64,000 nucleotides of DNA from Macrocystis pyrifera (taxonomy: Eukaryota > Sar > Phaeophyceae > Laminariales > Laminariaceae). The translations under genes were made by a program, and so were the position numbers. Below the pieces are notes generated by a model. The model saw only the letters and a list, made by a program, of their open reading frames with translations, searched no databases and was not told where the DNA came from. Shown here piece after piece: positions 12,342 to 26,200 of this stretch. Where the stretch lies: the NCBI GenBank assembly GCA_031763025.1, contig JASSKH010000030.1, forward strand, positions 248,001 through 312,000, in the 5' to 3' direction. Positions within the stretch are counted from its first letter, which is position 1. Every line of letters starts with the position of its first letter.

Positions 12342-15296
12342 GTACTCATTGTCATGCATGGCCGTAGTCGTATGACCATAGACCCTCGCATCCCTACAAT
12401 GCCGGCAATGCCGGGACGGAGCATGTCGGGTTTTCACCGACCAGGCAGGCATTGCTTGCACCAAGCGCGAAGCGCCGTGAGGTGTTCGGCGAGTCGCATG
12501 AAGGGTGAGCTTCATCCTACTAAAAACCGCTTGCGAGGTAGACTTGCATATGGATGACAGCCTCAATGAGTTAGTTTAATTTCCGGTGTGGCCACTTCCG
12601 GAGACAGCAGTGGGGGTACTATATAACTGCCTCGTGGATACCTTACCATAAATACTACGTGATACGACCGTTCCCGTTGTGCGGAGTAAAGGTTCTCCAC
12701 CCCGCACGAAGGATCTTAAGTCGATCGTCAGCTGCAACCGACTGCCAAAAAAAACGAAGAAAAAAAAAAAAAAAAACGGGTAGGTGTAAGGCCACAACAG
12801 GTGTGGCCTTGAGGGGCGATCACATACATAAAATATATCCGTTGGTAGGTTATACTCGGGTAGGTGTAACATTCCAACGGGTATGGTATTGAGGGGCGGA
12901 ACATAGGTATAGCTGTGTACCCGTTGGCAGGTTATACCCGGGTAGGTGATACCCTGCCGAAGACACCTTTGTACAGCTGTACCCGTACCCGCAACGACTA
13001 CTGACAGGCAAGGAGCACTCGAACGAGCGTTGGGGGGGAACGCACTTGCCCGATGCAACACAAGCCACGAAACGACGCAAGCCAAGAGTTGGGATATTAA
13101 TCCCAAACCGGAAGCCGTACACCGAAACCGAAACCGCAGCTGTAACCGTAACCGTGGCTCAAACCGTAACCGAAACTGCAGCTGGAACCGAAACCATATC
13201 CGAAACCGAAACCGTAGCCGAAACCAGAACCGGAACCGTATCCGAAACCTAAGCCGCAGCTATAACCGAAACCGTAACTGATAACGTACCCGAAAGCAAA
13301 ACCGAAACCGTAGCCGAAACCAGAACCAGAACCGTAGAACCGAAACGGAGTCTAAAACCGCAACCACAACCAAGTCCAAAATCATAAACCGAAACACGCA
13401 GAAACCGAAACCGCAAAACCCAAAACCCCAAAACCAAAACCTCAAAACCGAAACGGCAAAACCGCAAAACCGAAACCCCAAAAACCATAAAAGTAAACAA
13501 AAAAAAAAAAAACAGAAAAAGTTTCTTGCCAGGGGGACGGAGCTCTTGGCCAGCAGATCCCGACATGCCTCCCCGACGGTGTCCCTGTTCTTGTCCAAAA
13601 ATCCTTCCGCGTGGTACAAAACCTCCCCCGCGTAATGTCGAACAGAGAACTCGAACGGCCCGGCTAGCTTGGCCCTGGCGAAGGCCGCGTGATCCCCGTG
13701 CAGGGTGACAAGCTGGGGGAAAAGTGATGGGAGATACGGAGACGGTGTCGACGGGAGTCGGGGTTGAGGGTTTGGCGGTTGGAGTTTGTTTTTGTTTGGG
13801 CGGGGGGATTAAGGGGAAGCTGAAAGGGGACGGTGGAGACGGAGGGTGGGGGAGGGGGTCAAGGAGGACCAAGAGGAAGAGGGGCGGAGGGGGTGGGAAA
13901 GAGGGTGAAGGGGGAGGGTGGAGAGGAGGTGGGAGGGCGAACAGGTGGAGGGGGGGGGGGTGGGGGTGGGGGGGGGGGGGGGGGGTGTACGCTCAACTTT
14001 GGGTTTGACGTACGCCGTTCCGCTACCGCGGGAGCGGTTCGCCGTGCCGGGCGTCCACAAGGAGAGGTACAGCATGCTTCTTTCCTACTGGCCGATTTCG
14101 ATCACAGAACACCACAGGCGATACGCTGCACACTACATCAACGCGCCACAAAACACAGCCAAAATACATCAAAACCGCCCTAAAAACACACCACAGAGGC
14201 AATAAAATAACAAGACCAGACGCGAAACGCCGGCACAGCACGAGACAGGACAAGACATCACACACCCGCGACGCAAAATCACACCCCATGCACAAACCAC
14301 CAGACACAACAAAAACAACGGAAGCGCGAGTTACCTTGCTGACGAAGCTTCGGTCACCGCCCCTGGGTCTGACGCACTCCTCGTTCAGAACAGCGATAAC
14401 GCCCATCCTACTCTCCACCAAAGCCAGCACGTCGGCATTGTCAGAAAAGTCGACGTGACTCCAGGAGATGCCCTCTTCCTCGTACTCCACCTGCGATATA
14501 TCATGGTAACATGCACCGTAAATCATGTACCATACAGCGAACGGAGGATTGGAAAAAATGGGAGGCATACAGGAAGGGGGGGGGGAGGGGATGCACTCAT
14601 TATCACGCATGGCCGTAGTCGTATGACCATAGACCCTCGCATCCCTACAATGCCGGGACGGAGCACGTCGGGTTTTCACCGACCAGGCAGACATTGCTTG
14701 CACCAAGCGCGAGTCGCATGAAGGGTGAGCTGCATCCTACTAAGAACCGCGCCAGAGGCGGGTTTTCTTCCGCGCGGATGACACCGTCAATGGATTGATT
14801 CATTTATCTGGTGTGGCCGCCTCCAGACACAGCAATGGGCGTACTATGTAACTGCCTCGTGGGTGCCTCACCATACACACACTACGTGATACGATCATCC
14901 CCCTTGTGCGGAGGAAAGGTTCAGGGGGGTGGGGGGGGGGGGCAGGCAGCAGTTAAATATATATATATATATATAAGTGCAGAGACAGCTACGTACCGTG
15001 GCGTGGTGTGTGGGAGTCATCGCGCGCCGCACACCGTACGGCGTGGTATCACACACAGCTTTCGTCAACATGCTATAATACAAGTACTTGCTCATTCTAA
15101 CGCGAACATAATACAACCAAAGCAGCCCCAACTCCACGTCCACTTGACGACGCCAACAGCTACACCGACGCTAGCAGCGACGCCAACACAGACACCAACA
15201 CCAACACCAACACCACCAACATCAACACCACCACCACCACCACCACCAACCAACACCAACACCACCAACCACCACCACATCACCAAAAACCCGTTG

Positions 15297-15327
<31 letters not shown>

Positions 15328-18300
15328 ACCCTTCCCCTTCCCGCCCGCCACCACCCCCACCTGAACATTCTTGAACACATCCAGGGTAAACTTCTGCTGT
15401 AGCTTCTCGTTCGCGTAGTTAATGCACAGCTGCTCGAAGCGGTTGATCTTGAAGCTTTCAAAGCCAAAAATGTCGAGGAGAGCCACCGTCCCCCCCCCGG
15501 CGCAAGGGCCTCGCCAGCATGGCGACGCGTAGCCCCCCCCCCCCCCCCCCCCCGCCCCGCCGCCCCCTCCCGCCTCCCCGGGGTTTTCAGTCGAAGACGC
15601 CGCGGCCGTGCTTCGATTGATTCGCTGAACCAACCATTCGAAAACCCTGAAAATAGAATACAATGAAGGGGGGGGTGGGATAGGGAATGGGGGATACAGG
15701 GGGGGGGGGGGGAGAGCGAGGCATACAAGAATATCACACTGGGGGGATAGACGGGGCGGGGAGGCAAAATAAACTAAAACGCGGAGGGGGCATAGGGCAT
15801 AACTTAACTTGTGAAATTAACTCTTTATTACTGCAAAAAAGGCCCACGCTAGTTCCAAGTATGTTTTCCCTTAAAAAGGAGCGGGCAAGTGTAGTTGGGT
15901 TAAGCTGGGGGGGGGGAAGCGAGGGGGATTGGGGGGAGGGGTGGAGGTTGGGGGGGGGTGTACTCGATAGGAGAGATGGGGGGTAGTTTGGGCGTGGGGG
16001 GGGGCACGATATAATACTGCTGTGGCCCAAGTCAGGAGACCACAGTAGTCAACAGCTAACGATCCCGAGATCAACAGGCGAAAGCGCTGGGTGGGGTGGA
16101 GACGCGATCAGGGGGCACGCACGCGTTTAGCGAATGTTGATACGGTTTGAAACCGCCATGACGTGCGTATATCTACCGTGTTGAGCCAGAAAAATCTCTA
16201 CAAGCAGAGGCAGCGAAAAATGAACGCCTCCCCCCGCACATGGCCTGCGCCTACTGTAATTCCCTCTCGCTTTATCTTTCACGTACCTCTTTGGACGGAA
16301 ATATAAGGTTCGTTTGGTCTTCCTATTTACACTCTAACGGCCCTTACATTTCCATCCAGAGTGACAAGTGTACTTGCTGTCTATGCCGCTGAATACGCCT
16401 CTTCTGGCTGTCCCCCTACTGGTAGGTAGCTGCCCTTGTCTCCCAATCGGTCTACGTCTCTCCGTTTCGAAATTTCCTTGTCGCTCCCTCTGTTTGTCCT
16501 CTGGCTTCTTAACTTGGTTCTACACTTCGTATGTATACACTCATCGCCCAAAATCCGGCTCCGTCTCTCTCTTTGTCCCTACCTCCCCCCCCCCCCCCCC
16601 CCCCCCCTCTATGGTCATACGACTACGGCCATGCATTATATCGAGTCACCCCCCCCCCCCCCTCCTTCCCCCCTCCATATCTCCCACTTCCCGATTCCAC
16701 CCCACCCCTCCTACCCCTTCCCCTCCCCCCCCCCTTCTCCCGCTACACCCTCCTCCCTGCCCTCTCCCCCTCCCCTCTCACCCACTATAGATGGCTTTCG
16801 CCATGGCATCCCGAGCGTCTGCCGCTTGAGCCGGGCTGCTGTCCGCTCGCATCACGTCATTCCTAGCACGAATCGTACGGTAGCATAACGACGAGTCAAG
16901 AGCCGACCCCGGCCCCCCTTCTCCCCCACCAGCACCGCCGGAAGAGGAGAGACCGAGAAGGTCCGAGGGAGGGAGGAGGGAGGAGGGGTCGATCACCTCC
17001 GACTTGTCTTCGTCTCCTCCTCGCACGCTGAAGTCGACCTGGTGGTGGTGGTGGTGGTAGTGGTGGTGGTGATAGTGGTGGTGGAATTGGTGTTGACGTC
17101 GGTGTTGGTGGCGATGTTGGTGTTGGTGATGATGTTGATGTTGGTGTTGTGTGTTTGGTGTTGTTGGTTGTAATGTTTGGTGTTGGTGTTGGTATTGGTG
17201 GCAGGGGGGGGGGGGGGGGGGGGGGCAGGGGCGGGGGAGGCGTACTCATGTCATGCATGGCTGCAGTCGTATGAGGGGGTGCAGGGGTACAGGTCATCGC
17301 GAGAAGCAAAAAAAATACTACAGACGAATACCCTACAGCCTCATGGACACCGATACAAAAGGGACAGCAGGGGAAGGGCGGACAAGGACCGACAGGCACT
17401 TGCTGAACAAGGAAAAACAACAACAACAACAACAACGAAACTTACTGACAATTTCCTCCCCCCCTCCCCCCCAACAAAACAAACAGTACGAGCAACAAAA
17501 AAACGAAACCTCCGAAGACCGACCGGCAGATATTTTATCGATGTGACCAACCAATCGGCCCTTACAAAACCTCGCGCGGAAAACGAGCGCACGACAAAAC
17601 GCTGCACTATGTACGTGACCACCCAAGAAAAAACTGAAAATCGTGTAAAACCACACAGGCTGAACACATTTCACCCCAATACTATACTTGGGAGTATCGA
17701 TGAAGTTCGATTCACGATCATTCCCGTCACGGCACAACCTCCCCCCCCCCCCCCCCCCCCCTCCTCCCTCCCGCCTCCATCGTCGCCCCCGCCGCCCATA
17801 GCTATTCGAGGGGAAACCCCCATAACGAGCGTGTTGTGCGCAGGCTATATATTGGTGATGGCGAGCCAGCGGCTGAGAACGAAAGAGTGTAATACTTCAC
17901 ACATCGGCCAGGCAGATGATCTACAGATCATGTACAAATCATGTACAGATCATGTACAGATTATTGATGATCTAGATCCTTCAGGGCAGATAATTTTTTG
18001 ATCTGCGTGATCTACTTCATGACACCGACTGGGAGTGGTATAAATCTGGATGATTTAGCAGCGCCTGTTTCCTTCGTTGGATATCTACTACCAGGTATAC
18101 AACAGATCCTGCATTGCCCTACAAGGGCAGGTTGGGATCTAGACGATCTATCTGTAGATCATGTATAGATCATTTTAGCTAGAAAGCGCGAGCTAGCAAC
18201 ATTCGATGAACATCGACGAGCAATGGGAAAGCTGAACCCTATGCGCGACAAAAATGAAGGCGCGTACAGAGGGGGGGGGGGGAGGGACGACATCTGTGAC

Positions 18301-21092
18301 CACGCCTACTACTGTAGTCCACAAGGTTGCCGAGGGTGTAAAACCTCATATGAGCGGAGCTGGAAAGTAAAAGTGATGATAAAAAAGAAGGAAAAACAAA
18401 ACATGAGCTATCTGTAGACGTGTGTAATACTGGTACAAAATTATGAAAAACACAAAAACACAAAAACACAAAAAAACACAAAAACAACGACATACGGCAC
18501 ACGCACCTGCCCCAGGAAGAGAACGCCTGCCAGAGCGCGGAGCAGGTCGCGAGTTTCCTCCTCGTTCACGCCGATCAGCCCAAGCGCCGCTGTCGTCATA
18601 TCAAACCTACAATAGGTTATCGTTAGGACAGGTTAGGTTACAGGTCAAGGTAAGCTACAGTAGCATAACGTACGTTACAGTAGCTATGGTTGGGTTTGGG
18701 TTTGGTTGGGTTGGGTTGGGTTGGGTTGAGCTTGGTTGGGTTGGGTCATAGGTTGCAGGGTTAGGGTTAGGCTAGGGGTTACATTTGGCCGGGTTGCTGC
18801 AGCTATTATAGCTGTGTGTGTACACTGTAGTGTACTGTACGACTACATTTCACTGCACCGCACTGCGTGCCACCGCGCCACGTATAGCACGGCTATTACG
18901 GGGGACCATAGCAAACACAACCAAATATTGTTATTACGGGGGGCCATAGTAAATAGGACGAAATATTGTTCGTAAAAAATGTAAATATATGGGTGTTTGT
19001 GTGCACCGTAGGTCCTGTTAACTATGGTCCCCCCGTAACAGTAAAAATAGGGAAATATACAGGTTTTGCGTGTACCGTAGGTCCTATTTACTATGGTCCT
19101 CCGTAATAGCAGGACGCTTAAACGCTCAAACGCTCAGAAGCTTAATCGCCCAGACACCCAGACACTAAAAAAACACGAAGCACATCACGACGCTCAAACA
19201 CTCCCAACTAAGAAATACACGAAAATGCTCAAAGGCTAAAGCGACCAAACGCTCAACTGCTCAGACGATCAGAAGCTCAAACGCTTCAACGCCCAAACGC
19301 CCACGGCCAGAGGCGCAGGCGGTCATACGCACACGCGTTTTCCTTCTCCTGGTCCTTTTCGTCACGTCCGCAATAATTTCGCTTTCGCTTTCATTGTATT
19401 TGACGGATACTACGATTAATAACATTACGGGGGACCATAGTAAACAGGACCAAATCTTGTTAGTAAAAATAGGGAACTATACAGGTTTTTATGTGTACCG
19501 TAGGTTTCATTTACCATGGTCCCCCGTAATAGTAGCCCGTTGCTGCTGCTGCTGCGGACGTACCATCCTGCTGCCGTACTGCACAGTACTACTCGTATGA
19601 ATCGTGAGTAAGAATACATGACCAAACAATAAAATGGAGGGGGTCTATTCGATATTCTGCATGGCCGTAGTCGCATGACCATAGCCCCTCACATACCCAT
19701 GAAGTCGGGACGGAGCACGTCGGGTTTTCACCGACCAGGCAAACATTGCTTGCACCAAGCGCGAAGCACCGTGACGTGTCCGGCAACTCGCTTAAAGGGC
19801 AAGCCGCATCCTAGTACGAGGGTCTATAGTTAATAGGACCTATGGTATACATAAAAAACTATATATTTGCCTATTTTTACTCACAATATTTGGTCCTATT
19901 TACTATGGCCCCCCGTAATAGTAATAACCGCTGGTGATACGGACATCGGTACCTGGTGCGCACTTTCTTGCGTATGGGTGACAGCGTGGAATGAATTGAT
20001 TAGTTTCCCTGCGGAGCGGGCAGACAAGGAAGAAAAAGACAAAAACAAAAAAAGACGAAGACGGGGAGAAACACACAAAAATATACGCGAGGCCAAAAAA
20101 AACAATCGACCAAAACTAGTAACGTTCGACCATACCGGCACTGAAAAAAAAAAAAAAAAAAAACGAAAAACCGTACCTCTGTGCATCAGTCCTTCCCTCG
20201 ATGACGCTGTCCGCCTCCTTCCCGTCGGCCGTCAGGTACCTAAAATCCAAGGCGCACTTCCCCGCTAAGCCAAACGCCTCTTTTGCTGAGTCCGGGGCGG
20301 CCAGAATCTGCAGCCGATTTATGGTCAAAGCGGAGAAGAAAAACAACTTGGCGTTTGTTTGGCAGTGCGGGGACCACCAAAAGACGTCATGCGGAGACTC
20401 ATAACCGTTACCTACTATTACGGAGGGCCATAGTAAATAGGACCTCCGGTACACACAAAAACCTACATATTTTCCTATTTTTACCAACAATATTTGGTCC
20501 TGTTTACTATGGTCCCCCGTAATATATACTGCTGTATGTATACCGTATGAAAAATTCATGTACAGTAGTACTATTAATATTACTTCTACTTCTTTGGTCG
20601 ACCGCCAAAACGAAAATCTAACTTTGGGAAGGACAAGCATGGTGACTGAACAAGTCGCCGTGCAACAGGAATCACGTACAGCATCAGGCCTATATTATCT
20701 TGTCCCGGGTATTGTACTCGTCACACCTATTAATAGTTTGTGTCATTCTTCTTCATGTAACGCAGCCGATGCCGTCCGTCTCCGCCGCCGCCCGTGTGTT
20801 TGAAAAAAAAACCCATCAACCAAAACTCCACGCCAACCGTCGGCCATCAAGCACAACTCACTAGGGCAATAATTCATCAAATCCTCAAAAAAAAATCATC
20901 GACCAATCACCACTCAATCCGTCATCAACCAATCGCCAAGTTAAACATGCAAACAATCTTATCGCCCCCTTGTCACAACCCCACACCACCAACACCAACA
21001 CCAACACAACAACACCACCACCACCACCAACACCAACACCAACCACCAACACTACCGCCACTACCGCCACTCACCATACCAACACCAACAGC

Positions 21093-21125
<33 letters not shown>

Positions 21126-21645
21126 CCAACACTACCGCCACTACCGCCAACAACAATAACACAAAAAAAAACAAACACCACAACACCACAACCATAACCA
21201 CCACCACCGCCACCACCACCTCTATCTCGACCACTCCATCACCACCACCCCCACCACTACCCCCCCCCCACCCCCACCATCAACACCACCACCACTACCA
21301 CCGTTATCATCACCACGACTCCCCCCACTTACACCACCCCCCCTCCCCTCGCCACAACCACCGCGGCACCTGATAGAAGACGTGGTACGCCCTCTCCCCC
21401 GGCTCGTGTCCCACTACCCGGCTCTTCTCGAGCAGGTACGTCGTGCAGCCCGATCCAGCCATGCGGAAGTCGCCGTCGAACTGCAGCTGAGTGAATTTTC
21501 CGAACCTGAAACGGTCGGCGATTAAAGTCATGTTGTCCTCGTTGTTGATCTCACATGAACTTTAACTCATCGCCACGATCTAGCGCGTGGTCACAAGACT
21601 GGCAGGCTCCAACAACACTCTGGAGTGGAATAAAAAAACAAGCCA

Positions 21646-21676
<31 letters not shown>

Positions 21677-23171
21677 TCCAATGTTGTCGCCTTCACGAAC
21701 AAACGCTATCATACCGCGGTGTGTTATTCCTGCAACCAAACGTCGTGTGTATCATCGACCACAGTCGTGCGAGAACCCCCCCCCTCCCGCCCTTCTCCAC
21801 CAAAACCAACCCCCTAAAACACGGTGTAACTCGAAAGCAGGCCTGTTTGTAACATGGGCATCGGGAGACGACAGTGACACACCGCCTTGCAGTACCACTG
21901 CGAATCTAGCACGGCCAACTCAGCCCGAAGACAACGCTCGTAGCCATGTCTGCATACCCTTCCCCGCACGACGCACACTGGAGGCACAGCACGATGTCAC
22001 CCTCTTCCACCCCTCCCGTTCCTGGTCCTCCTTCCCTCCCTTTCCGCCTCCCTCCCTCTCCTTCGGCGTCCCCCCTCCTTCTCTCTCTCCCCCCCCATCT
22101 CCCCTCTCCCCTCCCCCCCTTCCCCCCCTATGTATCATGTATAGATTGGGTTGGCGTCGGTTGGCAACGGCGCTGTAAAACATGCCGCTCACTACCTGAG
22201 CTAGACAACCAGAGTACCATTTTTTGTTTTATTTTGTTTTTGGAGGCGGCCGATCACAGCTGGATATCGAGCTACAGATGATATGTGCGGGTGGAGAACC
22301 GTCACTTCACACAAGGGAACGATTGCATCACGTTGTGTTTATCGTAAGGCACCCACGAGGCAGTTAAATAGTACAACCATTGCTGTCTCTAGAAGTGGCC
22401 ACACCGGAAAATAAATTAACTCGTTGAAGCTATCATTCACGTGCAAGTCCGCCTCACAAGCGGTTCTCAGTAGCATGCAGCTCACCCTTCATGCGACTCG
22501 CCGAACACCTCACGGCGCTAATGTCTCCCTGGTCGGTGAAAACCCGACTTGCTCCGTCCCGGCATTGTATGGATGCGAAGGTCTATGGTCATACGACTAC
22601 GGCCATTCATGATATCGAGTACACCCCCTCCCCCCCTCCACCCCCCCCATATTTCTTCCCACCTCCCCCACTCCTCCCACCGCTCCTCCCACCGCCCCTC
22701 CCGCCGCCCCCCTCCCTCCCGCCCCCTCTAAGACAAGCAACAAATGAGTCCCGCTTCGCCCCTATACCCGCCTTCTCCGCGGCGCCTCCGCCCTCTCTCA
22801 CCGACTGCTGTTGTCGTTTCGTGTGGTCTGTGCGTTCCCGAAGCTCTCCAGCAACGGGTTACTCTCGATAATCTTCTTGATAACACCATCATTCCCCTCC
22901 TTCCCACTCCCGCCCCCTGTCCCCCCCCCCTCTCCCTCCCCGTCCCCTTCCCCCGTCCCCTCCCCAATCATGCCTCCTTCAGCAATGCCTGCGCTGCTTG
23001 CTACGGCGAGGTGGCCCATGAGAATTTTCACGGTTTCGGTTTTTCCAGCCCCAGACTCCCCGCTCACGAGGATGCTCTGGTTTTGCCTGTCCTTGGATAG
23101 GCCCGCGAAAGCCACAGCGCTGTAGATAGAGAGATGCATTGAAGGAGGCGGTGTCAGGATCGGGGAAGTGT

Positions 23172-23208
<37 letters not shown>

Positions 23209-26200
23209 AAGGGAGGGAGGGAGGGCGGGAGAGAGGAAAGGACGGGGGAGGGAGGGCGGGAGAGAGGGAGGGAGGGAGGAAGAGAGGGAGGAAGAGAGGG
23301 AGGGAGGGCAGGAAGAGTGAAAGTTTGGACGAAACAACAAATAGTGGTGGGCGGGGGGACAAGGGATGAGAGGGGGGGGGGGGGAAGAATATCGACGTTC
23401 TTGGCTTAAGCGCGTGAACACAAGCATGGCATCTGCGAATCGATCGCGAGGTACAACGCACACACCATCAGCAGCATCATCAACATCACCATCATCACCC
23501 ATCGCCATCACCACCACCACGGAGCAGGGGGAGGAAACCATTCAACACGACGCGCACCGCCGGCTGAAACCAAACGCAGGACCTCCGGTACCGTCTCGTC
23601 TCGCCCCGTACCGTACCGTATCAACTCGTACGATACCGTCCCGTGCCACACCGTACCGTACCGTATCGTACCCTACCGTACCAAAGCATACCATACCGCA
23701 CCACATCGCAGTATGCCGTACCACACCACCCCTTATCGTAACGTACCATGCCGTACCGTACCGTACCATACCGCATTATACCGCATTGCACTGCACCATA
23801 CCGTACCGTACCCAATAATCCCATGTAGTACCATCCTATACCGTATCGCCCCGTCGCAATTGGACCGCGCAGCAACCGCGAACATACAGCTCGGTGCGTG
23901 CAACACACCACTCCACCCCCCCCCCGTCCCCTCAAGTCCACGCCATCATACCGATAGAAAACTTGGGGTTTGCACGGAGGACACAGGCGTTAGCCGGGGC
24001 TGCCACGACCCACCTCGTGGAATAGACGTGGGGGGGCAGGCGGGACCGGTCCCCCCGAACCATGCCAGCGTACTGCCTCCTCCGCTCCTCGCCGTAGAGG
24101 TCCAGCCATCTGATCCACGCAGCGAGAGACACGCAAGGGTGGGGGTGGTGGAAAGGGGCGCGTAACAGGGGGAGGTTGGGGTAGGGGTGGGGGTAAGGGG
24201 TGTGCGGTGGGAGGTGGTTGTGAGAGTCGTGGGGTTAGGGTTGCGGTGTAGCGTTAGGGTTGGGGGTGGGCGGAGTTACGGGTAGAGGTATGGGTGGGGG
24301 CGGCGGGGTTAGCATGGGTTTCGGACTGAGATTGGGGTTGGGGGAGGCGGGTTTGAGATTGGGGCTGGGGGTGGAGGTGAGCGTCGGGGTTGAGGTTGGG
24401 GGTCAGGGTCGGGAGTGGCGTCGGGGTCGGCATCGGGGTCTGAGGTGGGGGGAGTGACAACACGCACCGGTAAGGATTACAGGCGATGACGATCTCCCCT
24501 GTGTAGGTGTACGGCAACGCGCGAAAAAAACCGCCTTCGAAGGTTGAACAGAATCGCCGGCTCGTGGAGGTAGTCGAGGCGAGTCATGTCCTCCACGCCG
24601 TCTGCCGGGATGCCGACGTTCTGCAACGGGAGGCCGCTCTCCGACGCCCCCTTGCCATTGGCCCCGAACTCCGGCCCTGACAGGATATTTACGCAGTTAG
24701 TAACAGTTTTTCACAGTGGTGGGAAGGCCGGGGGGGGGGGGGAGGGGGGGGGGGGAGGGCAAGAGAAGTTATTTTACAGATTTCTTCACCGTAAAAAAGT
24801 CGCAACAATACTATATAGCGGGATTCGGGCGGGGGGGGGGGGGGGGGGGGGGGGGGGTAGAATAGATGTTCTTGTTCATGCCTGGGCAGGTATGGACCGC
24901 TTCATCGTAGGCAAGTAAAGAGCCTGGTAGGTCGCTCCGTCCGTGCGTGGTGAAAAATAAAGTAGCACGTGGAGAAAATACAACAACGCGCAAGTAGAGA
25001 AGTAGCTACACAACGACAAAGGATAACAACGATAGATTGCTCACGTAGAATTGACCAATAGAATCTGCGTTTAACTTATAGTACGGGGGACCGTAGTAAA
25101 TAGGACCTACGGTACACACAAAAACCTATATATTTCCCTATTTTTACCAACAACATTTGGTCCCATTTACTATGGCCCCCCGGAATAATACATATAGCAC
25201 TACTTGCCATGTTGGGGCTTGTGCGTGTGGCTGGCTTATCTGCCGTGTTCGGCCATGCTACAAATCGTGTCACGAAATCAATGCACGGGCTGCACTGCTG
25301 CGCCCACAGCACCAGCCTGGTACATTACCAGTATCATACTCCAAAAACAACGCACGACAACCCGCTTCGTAGATATTGGTGTCTGTCTGTCCTGTCTGTC
25401 TGTCTTGCTGCATACCTACTTCGAACAATTACCTGTCTGCATGTCTGTGTATCAAGGCGTTCTACCTAAAGGTGCTACGTTGTACTGTATACTCCATACC
25501 AGGTACCAGGGTACCACTCTGTACAGAAATACAAGAGCCGTTTGGTTTAAAACTTAGTGTAAAAACGGTGCTTATATAGTGGGACATAGTGGTATACAAT
25601 ACACAAAGAAGCAGTCGAGCTTACGTACGCGCGTTGAAAAACGCTGCGCCCGACGCCCGCTCAAAAACAGCCAACAAAAAAACGAACAGAAGATGCTGCA
25701 TAACCTCACGCGCAAAGTTGAGTACCAGGCATAACACGCACAATAGCAGCAACAGCAGCAATACTATTGATATTAAACCCTCTGCGGCTTCAGCGAGAAA
25801 AAAAAAAACTGTCGAAATAACGTCACGATCACAGCATCTGCCACGCGACGCAGCCTATTCATAGCCTGCCGAGGAACCCATGCGTCCGAAGGGCAACTTT
25901 GGGAGTTAGTAGGGCCGATCCGTTTATAGTGCCGGTATGTATGCGTTAGCCTATAATACTGGCACTATAGCGTCAACCGGCACTATTTACTCCGCACACT
26001 GCCACACTGGTTACAGTGATCTCATCTGTGCTAAGCGATTCCACAGGCACTATAGCGGGCAACCAGCACTATTCAAGTATTCAACCGGCACTATAGATGG
26101 ACAGACCACTACTGCTGCTCCTCGCCTACTCTATATACGACAATGGTCTCTCTATAGTGCTGGTAAGTGTGCGTTAGCCTATAATACTTGCACTATAGCG

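Noticed and set aside
18690-18775. Telomere-like GGGTTA repeats
   Set aside because: Only a few TTAGGG units within a degenerate GGTTGG array, inside a myosin intron; not a chromosome end.
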